Positions 23,411 to 33,902 of a stretch of DNA of 64,000 nt are shown piece after piece. The notes under the pieces were generated by a model that ran no database searches, was not told the DNA's origin, and was given only the letters and a program-made list of their open reading frames with translations. Origin of the DNA: Corythucha ciliata (lineage: Eukaryota; Arthropoda; Insecta; Hemiptera; Tingidae); assembly GCA_038030265.1 (NCBI GenBank), contig CM075939.1:15419253-15483252 (forward strand). The letters are read 5' to 3'. The translations under genes were made by a program, and so were the position numbers. The number at the start of each line of letters is the position of its first letter. The stretch's first letter is position 1.

Positions 23411-25019
23411 TTCACCTTCATTTTATTATTTTCATAATTAACATGTCCTTTGGTTAACTTGTTGGCAAATTTGAACTGAATCAGCTCTTGATAATTCTGC
23501 AGCTCAAACATATAGGCCATTTAATAGGATTGCCTTCGTGGTATATAGTCCCCGCAGTTGCCAACGAATTTCTTCGCCAATTTCAATGTATGAACAGCGT
23601 CCGGAATCCAGTGTACTTCTTCGCTCTCTTTATCGGCCAAGAAGCTCGTCTTCAGTTCGTCGAACGGAACGAAACTTTTACAACCCAAAATGTGCATCGC
23701 CGAGAAATGAGTGCTGTAGCAGTCACTAGTGACCGCCCACACTTTAATTCTTGACGACTTGCACAAAAGTAGGGCGGTTCGTACTACATAGTTCTGCGAG
23801 AACATTGCCACTAGTACTATGACGAAATAAATTTCCGATTGGCCACTTCCATTTTCCATTTAAAGCGACCATCATGAATACTAGAGCTTCTCTGGACAGA
23901 GTTTCGGTACCTTCCATGTTCACACATTGACCGTAGTCACAGTAACCCATATATTCACCGTTTTGAGGATGATAAACAAGCTGTTTTCTTATAGCCATAC
24001 CATCTAAAATTAGGGTGCAATTCCGGTCTTCATCAGGAAGGTTCAAGATCGCATCTAAGACTTCTTTAAAAAATCCTGGATCGGCGTTAATAGATGAAGT
24101 CCATTCTTTGATGGAAGACGGATGCGGCAACGTCAAGATTGTTCTGATATATATATATAATATAAATTAAAACAGTGAAAATGGTGATTTGATTCAGACC
24201 ATTGTGTTTGAGCATTCGAATTGTGGATTTCTGCTGAGATAGTCGCTTCGACTGACTTAAAAAAAATCCGAATGCTTCTTCTTGGAAACAATGGTTCCAA
24301 GACAAGAAAAAATTAATAACATAAATTAGCTAAAAAAAAAAAAAAAAAAATCGTATTCGTCAGGAAAGTGCCTCGAAATTTGAATTGGTTGGTCCAACGA
24401 ATCATACACAATAACACAATTGCGTCTTCTTCATATTATTCACACAAACCTGCAAAAGTTAAGTGCTCTGGACGAATAATAGTGCAGAGTTACGGCGAAT
24501 TTCTTCAACTCGTCACTGTAGCTCACGCCATGTCGCTGACGTTTTTGATTTTTAATTTGATTTCTAAAAATCTCTTGAGCCGTACCACTGAATTCTTCCG
24601 TGAGGATGTGGCTCGTATGGTCGTCTACGTATCCATTTTTTTTCATTTCACGAATTAAGCCCTCCATGGAATTAATCTTATGCTTTTGTCGACGAATTCT
24701 TTCGTTGAGGACTTTCAGTATTTTTTTAAGTAGTCGAGTAGAATGTGGAAGACACTTTTCGTCAGTTCGAATTTCTTTGTCAACTCTAGGCACAACAGGA
24801 AAAAAATCCTTTTCGGCTAGGGCATCGGACTGAAAAGGATAACGAAAATTACTTCTTACGAGAATAAAATAGGCAGCGTAATAGAAATCATTCTCACCTG
24901 CTCAACATTAGAGATTTGACTTGATCTGTCAGTTAAAACTTCATGGGATGGTCCTGGGCTATCGATCTGAAAAAATCGTTAGTGTTCACATTAGCCAAAA
25001 TATTTTCTTTCTGATAATT

Positions 25020-25600
25020 TGGTGACGCTTGGCCTAGCCACACCGAACACGAACTGCCGCGCGGACTGGTCTGTACGCGGAAAACGATGGTAACGGGGTA
25101 AACCTCAACCACGTTGTCATGGTATTTTGCCGAGTCCACTCGCGGAAAACCCATAGCAACGGGGTATACCTTGCCCACGTTGTCATGGGTTATGGCGAAT
25201 GGACCAGTCCGCGTTCTATGTGGCAAGGCCTTTAAGGCTCTCCCTCTCCTTACAGACCGTGAACTGACGCGCGGACTGATCCGCTTGACATGGCAACTTG
25301 GGCGAGGTGTACCCCGTTGCCGAAACGAGAGGACCAGTCAACGCGCAAAAATACCATGACTAGTGGACCAGTACGCGTGGCAGTTTGCGTTGCCCTGCCA
25401 CTCAGAACGCGAATCAGTCTACTCGCGAAAAACCCAGGCCAACGCGGACAAGGTAAGTTCCACTTGCCATGGTTTTTTCGCGAGCGTACGATTCAGCGCG
25501 TCTGTTCGCGTTCTTTGTGGCGAGGCCTATAAGTGTGCTAAGTCAAAGCCACACTCCCTGTTACTTTTGCCAAGGGCGAGAGGTGATAAGAAGGTGGAGG
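25020..25600. repeat. Imperfect direct/inverted repeats of a GACCAGTCCGCG-like motif
   Basis: Variants of ggaccagtccgcg or its complement (gcgcggactggtc, gcgcggactgatc, ggaccagtcaacgcg, ggaccagtacgcg) recur six or more times, with ccatggcaacgggg-like phrases between them. It precedes the Penelope-like copy and lies in an intron of the THAP transposase gene. Confidence 0.55.
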
Positions 25601-26531
25601 GTATAAGAAAGAAATGGAAGCAATTTACCATACGGCAGTTGTGAACGGCTATTCGACCACTGAAGTGGACAGACTCGTCACCCGTGCAAAAAAGAAGAGG
25701 CTGCTGTCCAGTATTTTTCCATCGGCTGCGCGGCCACCAACGACGAAGCGCTGGGTGCCGCTACCCTATGATGGTGCGTTGACTCCCGGACTGGAAAGAG
25801 CTCTCTCGCGACATGGATACCGTGTTGCGTGTAAAAGCAGTGGTAGCCTCAGGTCCGCACTTTCGAAAGGAAAGGACAGTACCGATATCGTCGACCGCAG
25901 CGGCGTTTACAGACTCATGTGTGGAGGTTGTCAGGCCACGTACATAGGTAGGGCTGTGAGGAAGTTTAAGACACGCTGGAAGGAACATTTTAGGCGAGAA
26001 GACTCAAGACTCTGCGTTTCGTGGGCACATTGCAGGTTGTTCGGGGGGGGGGGGGAGCACGTGGCTCAGCCTCTCGCTTTTGAAAATCGGGTCAGAGAGC
26101 TTAATGTCCTGGAATCAATATGCATTGCAAAAGAATTTGGGCATTCACAATGTTTAAATGATCGGTTGGAAGGCAGCTCCTCCCTTCTCCTTCAATGTCT
26201 TCCACATCTCTCGGTAGAGTCAATTAAAAGTTTCCCTCTAGTCAGTAGTCTGTGATCTTCACTCGCTCACTTTAGGTATGTTATAGATTGTGCCTTGTTT
26301 TTTAGTCTTATCGTAATGTTCTGTTGGTTTTTTATTTTTATTTTGATTTTTGTTTTTGTTTTTTCATTATTTAGTTCTGATTGTTGTTAGTATTATCATA
26401 AGTCCATCGTTATTGTTTTAGTGAAGTCTTGTGACGGGGTGATTTTACGCACCTAACAAAAAAGTGTCCGAAGATGGTCTAGATTCGACCGAAACCATGG
26501 TCACACTGGAATAAAGAAGACTTTAAACGTG
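25560..26531 (+). mobile_element. 5'-truncated Penelope-like element (3' part)
   Basis: Contains the C-terminal endonuclease frame (25614-26255) and a 3' part of about 275 bp. The latter ends with gaagatggtctagattcgac then cgaaaccatggtcacactgg and aataaag, a tail layout typical of Penelope-like elements. It is inserted in the opposite orientation inside the intron (24968-26679) of the THAP transposase gene. The exact 5' border is uncertain. Confidence 0.78.
25614..26255 (+). CDS. Penelope-like retroelement C-terminus with GIY-YIG endonuclease (partial)
   Basis: A plus-strand frame of 213 codons; only the C-terminal part of the element's protein remains. The first ~95 residues resemble the RT thumb/linker of Penelope proteins (VNGYSTTEVDRL, WVPLPYDGALTPGLERAL, YRVACKSSGSLRSAL). 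The GIY-YIG endonuclease follows: SGVYRLMCGGC, TYIGRA, the Arg/His-bearing KTRWKEHF and the metal-binding Glu in LNVLESICIAKE. The family's RT domain is missing, so the first ATG is not the true start. An 11-12-base G tract at 26042-26053, inside the endonuclease, may hide a frameshift: the segment there (RLFGGGGEH) fits the family poorly. Known role: Penelope endonuclease nicks target DNA for reverse transcription. This copy alone is non-autonomous. Confidence 0.85.
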   Translation: MEAIYHTAVVNGYSTTEVDRLVTRAKKKRLLSSIFPSAARPPTTKRWVPLPYDGALTPGLERALSRHGYRVACKSSGSLRSALSKGKDSTDIVDRSGVYRLMCGGCQATYIGRAVRKFKTRWKEHFRREDSRLCVSWAHCRLFGGGGEHVAQPLAFENRVRELNVLESICIAKEFGHSQCLNDRLEGSSSLLLQCLPHLSVESIKSFPLVSSL

Positions 26532-27407
26532 GAGAGATTATCCCTATCTCAGAATAATTAGTATTCAACCTCCACTACCTCGCCTCGCACCGTCGCTATG
26601 AGGCGAGAGGTGACTTTCAACGTCACTCGTTAACGAAAGAATTGGGCATTTGAATTGGAAAATAATAAAAGCCCCTCACCTCTTTAGTCGACTTTTTCGG
26701 AATGGCCCTGATTTTTTTTTCCTTTGGCTGGTAGTAAGAAGGGAAAGCGGGAAAGACTGTAGGTACGGCGTTATCCTTCAGGTGACGGACGTTTATGCAG
26801 GGTCTTACCAAGAAGTCTGCCTCAATGAAGTGAACTGAACATAGCTTTGTGTGTTTCGTGGGCGCAAATTTTTTTCTCTTCACAGCAGAAACCCACTTAC
26901 GCAGCAACTCAGCGTTACGCAGAGGAAATCTGGCCAAAAAAAGTTCAATACTCAGTGATGACAATATTATTTCATTTGTTTTCGCTGCCAATGTCTCATC
27001 CAAAGAATTGCAAAGTTCCTCCGGGTGTCCACCGATTTGTGCACCCATACACCACCGCCGTTGTGCTTTGCCGAACAGGAAAGCACTATGCCTGAAAATG
27101 ATGGGAAATGTTAATCGCGACAAAGAAAAAATTATGCTGAAACAAATGAAAGTGAGGGTTGGAGGGTGTGGAAGTTTAAAGGAATTAGGTCCGTATTTAT
27201 GATATTCTTTGAAGCTTCCACGAGTTGAGGAACCGTGCGTTTCGCGTCTCTCGACAATTTGGCCCTTAATGTAGTGGCGTTTGGCGTAAATCCTCCCCCC
27301 CCCCCACGTGTCTTTTGACTTGAATTTCGCGCCAATAGTGCTTATAATTTGGCGTTTTGCGTTAATTCTGCTTTCAATGCCACAGTTCGTGTAAATATTG
27401 CCTAGCA

Positions 27408-27662
27408 CGTCTACACACGAAGCAACTGAAAAGAAACTGATTGGAGACTCGAGTTAGTAACCAGTCCCTTTCGAGTCTTTACATGTGTATTCAAATGAGA
27501 GTCTACACACGGAGCTACTAAAAAGAAACCCAACTGTTTGGAAACTCCAGTCACTACCGTGAGTGGAGTTATGTCAAAATACAAGGAAGTGACTCAAAGG
27601 TGACTGGTGTGTGTAACTCAAGTTTCCAACCAGTTTCTTTTCAGCCACTCCGTGTGTAGACG
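27408..27662. repeat. MITE with cgtctacacacg termini
   Basis: Left end cgtctacacacgaagcaact then gaaaagaaactg; right end is the reverse complement (cagtttcttttcagccactc then cgtgtgtagacg). An internal second copy of the left end (gtctacacacggagctacta, 27512) suggests a tandem or nested insertion. Confidence 0.78.
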
Positions 27663-27681
27663 GCCTTAAGGGCGTCACCGT

Positions 27682-27805
27682 TCACAAGCTCTATGTTTGT
27701 GTTGTGTGGTGTTTATGCAACCTATGAAAATGCTTCATTTTTCGAGGGAATTAATTTGTTTGGCTGCATATACTCAATAGACGCATAGCATAGAGCTTGT
27801 GAACG
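27682..27805. repeat. Short MITE with cgttcacaagctctatg termini
   Basis: Inverted ends cgttcacaagctctatg and catagagcttgtgaacg enclose about 90 bp. It lies 20 bp from the previous MITE. Confidence 0.75.
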
Positions 27806-29335
27806 GGCCTTATGGTTCCTTAACTTCAAGGAGCGTTCATAAATAGGGGCATTATTCTCAGAATTCTCGCGATCATTCATTTGATTTGAGCAGCTCAAAG
27901 GCTCAAACTAAACTGCACCTGATGTAATTCACACCATTGTCCTTAGTTGAGAAGATCTTGAAAACTAATTAATATGAAAGAAAATTTCCTATGAAAAAGG
28001 AGTTATTCCAGTCGCACCTTCTCAAGGTTCGTACGAGTTTACCAGATTTATCATTAAAAGATTACTCCAAAACATTACTGAACATTATACTTACTTTCTG
28101 AAGATCTAGCGATTCTGTTATTCTTTTTCTGGTGTTTATATCTTTTGATATTATAATAAAGGTTGTTTTCAACATGTCTATGCTTACTTTTTTGTTTTAT
28201 ATTACAGTTTTTCCGAGTTCTATTTTTTTGGGGGGTTTAATTAACTCCCCTTTAAATTATCTTAGAGCTACCGCATGATCATGCCCGTTATTCACAATAC
28301 AGAATACACAACTTATCTGCTCGAATTCAGTACGGTCGAATTGTTGATTTCTAGTGAGTGGTGGTTGATAAAGATTTGGCTAGGTGAAGTGACGCTAAAG
28401 GAAGGGCTAGGGAAATAAAAGAAAAGAAAAGAGAGCTGCCGAGACAGCAACACGCGCAGGTGAGTTTCTTGAATTTTCGGTTAGATATAGTCGTAGCTTT
28501 TCTTACTTTACTCTCTTTCGTAGCAGGTTTTGGTGATGAATCACCCGACTTAATGACGGCTCTGCTAGGATATCTCTTTCGAAAGACGGTTAGAGCCACA
28601 GCGTTCTCTAAGTGAAGAGCGATATTTCGAATTTTTATCCTTTGCAGTCTGTAGCGGCAGTTTTCGACAGACGCCAATATTACGAAACGACTCCTGTTCG
28701 TTCAACTCAAGCTGGAAAGTAAACTCTCTTTTCTTGCGACGGAGGTGATTCTTCCGTTTTGGTATTACTTCGGCTAATTTGTAGTTTCTGCTTAGAACAT
28801 CCGGAGCTGGATTTCTGCGCGTCCGTTCACTCTCGTCTCACGTAGTTGATTCAGATGGCTACTCCTTTGTTCTTTTCTTTTCATATGTTCTTTTTATAAT
28901 TTTCACAGATAGAGGTTTTATCTACTTACAATATTCTACTTTTACTCAACCTGCTTTTGACCCTAGAGGTGCGTGTTTTTTCTTGTTCTTTTGACTCTCT
29001 AATTTTTTTATATTATCGGTTGATATTATAATAAAGTTTGTTTAGAAAATTTCTGTGCGTACTTTTTGTTTTATATTACAGTTATTCTCCATTATATGCT
29101 TCTTATTTGTCAGTCACAATTTCAGGTAACAATTCTATGTGCCTAAGTATTGAAAACAAAGTTCTCTGGAAGTAATCGAAATACATAATTTTTTTTTTAA
29201 GCAAGAGCAACTCACCATACAATCACAGTACCAAGTGATAGCTTTTTGCCCAACTTAAAGATGGCCGCGGCCCTTTAAACGAGGCTTCACTCTTTTCAAG
29301 GCAAATTGGTGGGAGTTCGCTATCTAGGTATTGTA
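27806..29335. other. No gene; contains a pair of ~80-bp direct repeats
   Basis: Segments at 28135-28215 and 29010-29090 share gatattataataaag and tactttttgttttatattac, including an AATAAA hexamer, with the same order and spacing. Between them no domain is recognised. They may be two 3' ends of one element family. Confidence 0.45.
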
Positions 29336-29555
29336 TAAAAATCTATGTAATGGACACAATACTCGCAACCTACCGGGGGCTAGGTTCGAATCCAGCTATT
29401 GCCCATTACACTATACGGCTGCGACGAGCTGTGACACGGCTCACTCGTCTTCGTGTGGGCGTTCACGGCGGTGCACGTATGACAAACCGTGCATCGACCG
29501 AAACGCTCGCGTAGTACAGGTGTGAAGTGCACAGCTGATGGAGTTACAGGGTATG
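29336..29555 (+). mobile_element. tRNA-derived SINE, copy 2 (3'-truncated)
   Basis: Matches the copy at 8038: gtaatggacacaatactcgc (box A region), ggttcgaatcc (box B, 29392-29402), then cgtatgacaaaccgtgc and gaccgaaacgctcgcgtagt. It ends where the GC-rich retrotransposon begins, so its tail was lost or never present. Confidence 0.75.
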
Positions 29556-30457
29556 GTGTTTGTAAAGGGGTCCACAGACGGCTCTTGCCGAATAGGATCC
29601 CGCGGACAAAAGGCAGGACGTGGCACTTCCCTTCGGATGTGGATGGCCTCTGGCGTCGGAGTAAACCTGCGTAAGCCACAGCGTACCATTCGTCGAGGTC
29701 CCTGTCGCGGGAAGAATTGCCCTGCAAACCTTGGGAGTGTCGCGGCCTGTGTGTGTGTCCAGGTGGTGGACCTGGGCTGTTTCTATATTGCATCCACCTA
29801 AAGGAGCCCACCCCGAAACGAAAGCCGGATGAGGAATCCGTTAGCCTGGTAAGGCACTCCGCTAAGGGAGCCAACCTGACAGAAAACCGTGGAGGAGGGG
29901 AATCTGTCCGATTCCTGGGGCCTGGCACACCCCCACGTATCCTTGCTGTTCAGCCCGTTCCCAAGTCCTGGGGCTGTTCTTACCCGTCATGGATCGATCT
30001 TGTTCCGCCTTTTGTCTTCTTCGGGGGCCCTGCGCGGCTCGCGCCGGTGGTGGTGCGCGGTGTCTTAGAGGGTACAGGTATCGGTATAACCGAACGGGGA
30101 TTGGTGGTGCTCCCCCCGGGCCGCCGTTACCATGTGGGCCAAACCACTCCGTGAGCCTAGTAGCCCCGTGCACATTGGCGAAGAGGTCACACAGCCAAGG
30201 GGGGAATCCTGCCCTGGGGACGGTATGAAAACTTCGGTCGTCCAACAGTTGCCGGCTGGAGCCCGGGCGGAAACCGCTGTTGGACGGCCGAGGGCTATCC
30301 GAGGCCACTGGGATTCCGTGTCTTGCTGTCCGGGGCGGTCTCGTGGCTGGCGGGGGGTGGCATAGGGTCGATTCATCTCCTCTCTTTTCATTCCTAATCA
30401 TTATACGTTTATTTCACAAAAATTACCAGTCCAGTGAAGAAGAAATCAGCACCCAGC

Positions 30458-32244
30458 ATGGTAGGAGGGGCCAGTTCCAGCCCGATGAGTGGTGGCTCGT
30501 CAACACTGAAGAGGACGAGTTTGAGAGGCCAGTCATCGTCACTTCCGGGTTCTCCAAAAATAGCGCCGGTGTTCTCAGCTAGGAAGACAGGTGGGGCCGA
30601 TGTTGACCGATCCAGTATGGAGTCAACGATAGCAACGTGTCGGCGTGGACTACAAGAGTTTATGCTGGCAGACATCAGCAAAACACAGAAGTCGTCTGCC
30701 ACGAAAATCCTGGAATACGTAGATATAATTGTGACCGAAACACACAAGGTGGAAAAAGAAAATTGCTGCCTAAAAACAGAATTCAGGATGGAGAAAGTTG
30801 GAGAGGGACGTGTGGAAGGTCTGGCTGAGGAGATAGGGCCCGCGCTTGCTGCAGCCCTGACATCCTCGGTGGAGGCTGCGGTAGAGAGGGCGGTCGAGAC
30901 CATATCAGCAAGACTGACCGAACTGGAGAAGTATCGGGCAAACTTTCCCCACTCTCCGGAGACGGTGTGCGGGGCGGCAAGGAAAAGAAGGAGGAGGGGG
31001 GATGATCCCTCAATGGTCGCCGAGGGGGCAGGTGGACGGACTAGGACCCCCACTGATGGGGGGAAGCCTAGGTCGTTCTCTTTGGTTGCCGCGGCTGCTC
31101 CGAAGAGGGTGGCCCAGCTGAAGGTAGCTACGTCCGCCTCAGCTGGTGAGACTACAGATGGGACTTCGGATGCGGAAGGGGGCTTTGTGGAGGTCCGCCG
31201 GAAAAGGAGGCGGGCGAAGTCTAAGATGAACAGAGGGCCACCTCTCAAGAATGAGGTGCCTGCAAAACCACTGGGATCGTTAAAAACCGCGGCTCTGATG
31301 AGGAGTGAAATTCGGTCGGCCCTGCAGACGAAAGGGAGCCCTGTGGAGCGAGGGGCCAAGGTGGGGCGTACCCTTGTTCTCCGAGCTGACGAGGATGGCA
31401 CTTCGGTGGTGACGCGGCTGGCTTCGCTCCCACGCCCGGATGAGCTGGGAGGGGGGGTGAGGTCTGTTAGAGCACGAGAGCCGACACAGTCCTCCTCGAA
31501 ATGAAGGAAGGGGCGGGGGACGTCGCGGCCGTGGCCGGGGCCCTTAAGGGGGCCGAAATAACGGTCTCTGGGAGGCCAGTCATGAGACCGAGGGTCCTCC
31601 TCCCTGGAGTCCCAAGAGATTGGGATCAAAAGAGCCTCTGTGAAGCGCTGCGATCCCACCTTGAGGTCCCTGCTGAAGAGGAATTGGGCATTGTGCCAAT
31701 CCACAGGGTGGGCCGGCGGGATGGGTTCTTGACGACCTGGGTTGTTGAGACGATCCCAGCAAGGAGATTGGCTTTGATTCAGGGCCCTCCTCTACGGGTA
31801 GGGTGGCTTTTAGTGCACCGTTAAGACCAAGTAGGCGTGACCAGGTGTTTCCGGTGCAGAATTATGGACATCCTGCAAAGACATGTAGAGCGAAGGAGCC
31901 GGTGTGTGGCCACTGTGCGCGCTCGGGTCACGAGTTCAGGGCCTGCACGCATAAGTCGCAGTCCCCCAAAGTGCATAAACTGCACTAGGGCGAAGCGCTC
32001 CGCCACCCACGATGCTGGGTCTCTGGGGTGCTCATCGTACCTGGCTGCTGTTAGGTCGGTGGTCGACAGGACTGACTACGGCACCCAGGCTCCGGAGGAG
32101 TCCGAGCGGCCCATGGAAATCGCGGAGGGGGATGTATCGGCGGGAATGGAAGAGGGGAGGACGACAGCGGGTGACGAGACGTCGAATGCTGCGGTCGTCG
32201 AAGCCGTAGTGGAGGGGCGAGAACAGACTGTTGATGGAACTTAG
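30458..32244 (+). pseudogene. Non-LTR retrotransposon ORF1 (Gag-like, three CCHC zinc knuckles), frameshifted
   Basis: The first frame opens at ATG 30458 (MVGGASSSP) and runs to TGA at 31504; it holds a Ser/Ala-rich region, then a basic stretch (RRKRRRAKSK). It overlaps by ATGA with a second frame (31501-31824) containing RPRVLLPGVPRDWDQKSL, a fold resembling the RRM-like region of these Gag proteins. After two more frame changes three knuckles appear: CFRCQNYGHPAKTC, CGHCARSGHEFRAC and C-x2-C-x8-H-x6-C (CINC to GC, near 31975-32030). The protein ends at 32244. Family role: binds the element RNA and carries it as a ribonucleoprotein. At least three frame breaks make it a pseudogene unless the first is a programmed -1 shift. 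Confidence 0.85.
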
Positions 32245-32347
32245 TGTCCATCAACAGAATTTGGGGCGGAGCCCGCTGGTCCATGACCAGTTGCGGGTCC
32301 TGGCGGCGGCGCAGACTTATACGCCCCTCGTACAGGCCTTCTGCTGA
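32234..32347 (+). pseudogene. Start of non-LTR ORF2 (37 codons)
   Basis: ATG at 32234 overlaps the ORF1 terminator, the usual arrangement in this clade. The frame reads MELSVHQQNLGRSPLVHDQL, like the first strand and helix of an APE endonuclease (typical form: Q-x-N-L-x-R-S-x-x-A-H-D). It hits TGA at 32345-32347; the rest of ORF2 is missing. Confidence 0.6.
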
Positions 32348-32379
32348 TCTCTCTCTGGACGCACTTCAAATCAAACAAC

Positions 32380-32470
32380 AAAATTTTGAGGAATTATTAG
32401 CTCTTATAGAAAAACCAAATTTTTTGGGTGTGGTTGGTTTGAAATCCAATTTTGTGGGCCATTGATATTC
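32380..32470 (+). repeat. Short family B satellite stretch
   Basis: Two to three units such as caaattttttgggtgtggtt and aaatccaattttgtgggcc, of the 31-36-bp family B seen in bulk at 42.8-43.9 kb. Confidence 0.55.
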
Positions 32471-33902
32471 CATTTTTTGTGAATTTAGCTCTTTCAAACA
32501 ATCCCGTCAAACAGCCCCGTTTGAATTAAGGATTCCCCTTGAAACTGTAATATCCCCCACCCCTCCAAATGAGAAACGATAAATAAAAGGCATGATGAGC
32601 GGTCTCCCTTGACGTCGCTTTTAATCTTTACAGAACGTACGAGCGCCAGCCAATTCTCGACGTGATCCAAAGCGTGTCGTTAGGTGTCTTCCTAGTTTGG
32701 CGTCGTTCTTGAATTGTTGATGAGAACAGAGAACCACGGTCCTTAATTAGTATTTTCTTCAGAATTGACATCATCGGGCTCTTTCACTTGTAAGAAGACG
32801 AAAAACAAAAAAAACAAAAAAACAAGATCAGATTATGCCGCCATGATTACGAGATCCATAGCATATTATAAATTTAGATAAATACCTCATCGTCTTCATC
32901 CCCTTTTTTTTCAAGAAAAATAAAATAAAAATGAGTATAAAGAGAGTAGAAGTCGTTCAAGCGATTTCCTTGGGGAATTCCTTCCCTTATGGATCAAACT
33001 TCGCTACCAGCATTTTTTCTGTCATAAAAGGGCTTTTATAGGCAGCATGATAAAAATACGTTAGATAAAATCTTCAAGTTATAAAAAGGATTCCCAGGTA
33101 TGAAGGGTTTTTCATATTTTCCGTAGCATGTAAGAAGAGAATGAAGGAACGTTTAACCAAGCTCGTTCGATGAATTGCCGAAGAAATTACGGTTGAGCGG
33201 GGTGGAGGCGTAAAAATAAGGAAGTGTTGTCCCTGGGTGTTATTTTTTCTTCTTCTTCTTCGAACTTGTAACGACATCTAAATTGCCTTTTTTGGGGGGT
33301 AGGAAACGGTGTGTGATAGAAATGATTTCTGCCCCCACCCCCATCGGTCCTTTTCCTTTTTAAGGATGGAGCCGAAGGTCCTAACGTCAACGCATAACTA
33401 CGGCAAAGGGGAGTGGTCTTGGGGGGGGGGGAGGTAAAAGTAGTACAGCAGAACGTGAGTTGACTCTGTGATAGTCAACATTTTGAAGTTGCTAGTAGAG
33501 GGGGAGTGAACTGAGATCTTCATCAGTTGCAGGATTACCGCCCCCTTTTTAGCTTTTTGGAAAATCTACTGCCAACAGCCCCAGCAGAACACTCCCCCTT
33601 CGTCCCCTTGCAAAACTTCATTCTCCAGGGGGGTTCAACGTTTAATTCACAATGAAAAATTACTCTGAGGGGACGACTATAAGGAACGGAGGAAGTTTTA
33701 TTTGTTCCAATAATTAGTCACGTAACTTTACACGCCCTTTTTACTCAGCTTAAAGCAATGAATAAATAAATTCCTCCAAGAAGTAAAAGACGGTTATTAC
33801 TTTCATTAAAATCATATACCTAAAATTCCTGGAATTCAGTGCTTCATTCTTTGTGGAAATGCTCGGTAATGAATTGAGACGACCCAACATTGCACAGACC
33901 AG
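32471..33902. other. Low-copy sequence downstream of the putative gene at 33903-40268
   Basis: No convincing gene. Two short minus-strand open stretches with splice-like borders (32773-32806, 32640-32770) might be further terminal exons but cannot be supported. An A/C-rich simple repeat (caaaaaaaacaaaaaaac) lies at 32810. Confidence 0.3.

Larger units (their letters stand above)
21969..27065 (-). pseudogene. THAP-domain P-element-type transposase (THAP9-like), degraded
   Basis: A long minus-strand transposase gene in pieces. The THAP domain lies at about 27060-26995 (GCTNRWTPGG) plus an exon at 26680-26929 with RKWVSAVKR, LCSVHF (the C-x2-H zinc ligands) and the terminal AVPTVF. Exons 24898-24967 and 24450-24829 carry a coiled coil and ILTEEFSG. 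An exon from 24143 has LPHPSSIKEW and the RNase H-like Asp in LILDGMAIRKQ. Later pieces have AVTSDC (near 23720), IPDAVHTLKLAKKF (near 23570), FIRVIDRIFD and FSQDHLEFLF (23134-22780), then ILYCIAEFVA to the C-terminus at 21969. Frameshifts near 23800, 22770, 22640 and 22230 and a damaged first zinc-ligand region mean it is not intact. Family: cut-and-paste DNA transposase whose THAP domain binds the element ends. I did not find its terminal inverted repeats. Confidence 0.88.
29556..32347 (+). mobile_element. 5' half of an R1/jockey-like non-LTR retrotransposon
   Basis: GC-rich block with a putative 5' UTR (29556-30457), a frame-broken ORF1 (30458-32244) and only the first 37 codons of ORF2 (32234-32347). 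Composition and structure match the ORF2-only fragment at 11541-13759, so both may belong to one family. The 3' half is absent: sequence after about 32347 grades into AT-rich satellite-like DNA. Confidence 0.78.

Noticed and set aside
30409..31704. A 431-codon minus-strand frame opposite the retrotransposon ORF1
   Set aside because: GC-rich antisense shadow; the plus strand carries the Gag-like zinc-knuckle protein.
32640..32890. Extra terminal exons for the minus-strand putative gene (for example an open stretch beginning SPMMSILKK)
   Set aside because: Several incompatible splice choices are equally good and no family match supports any of them.
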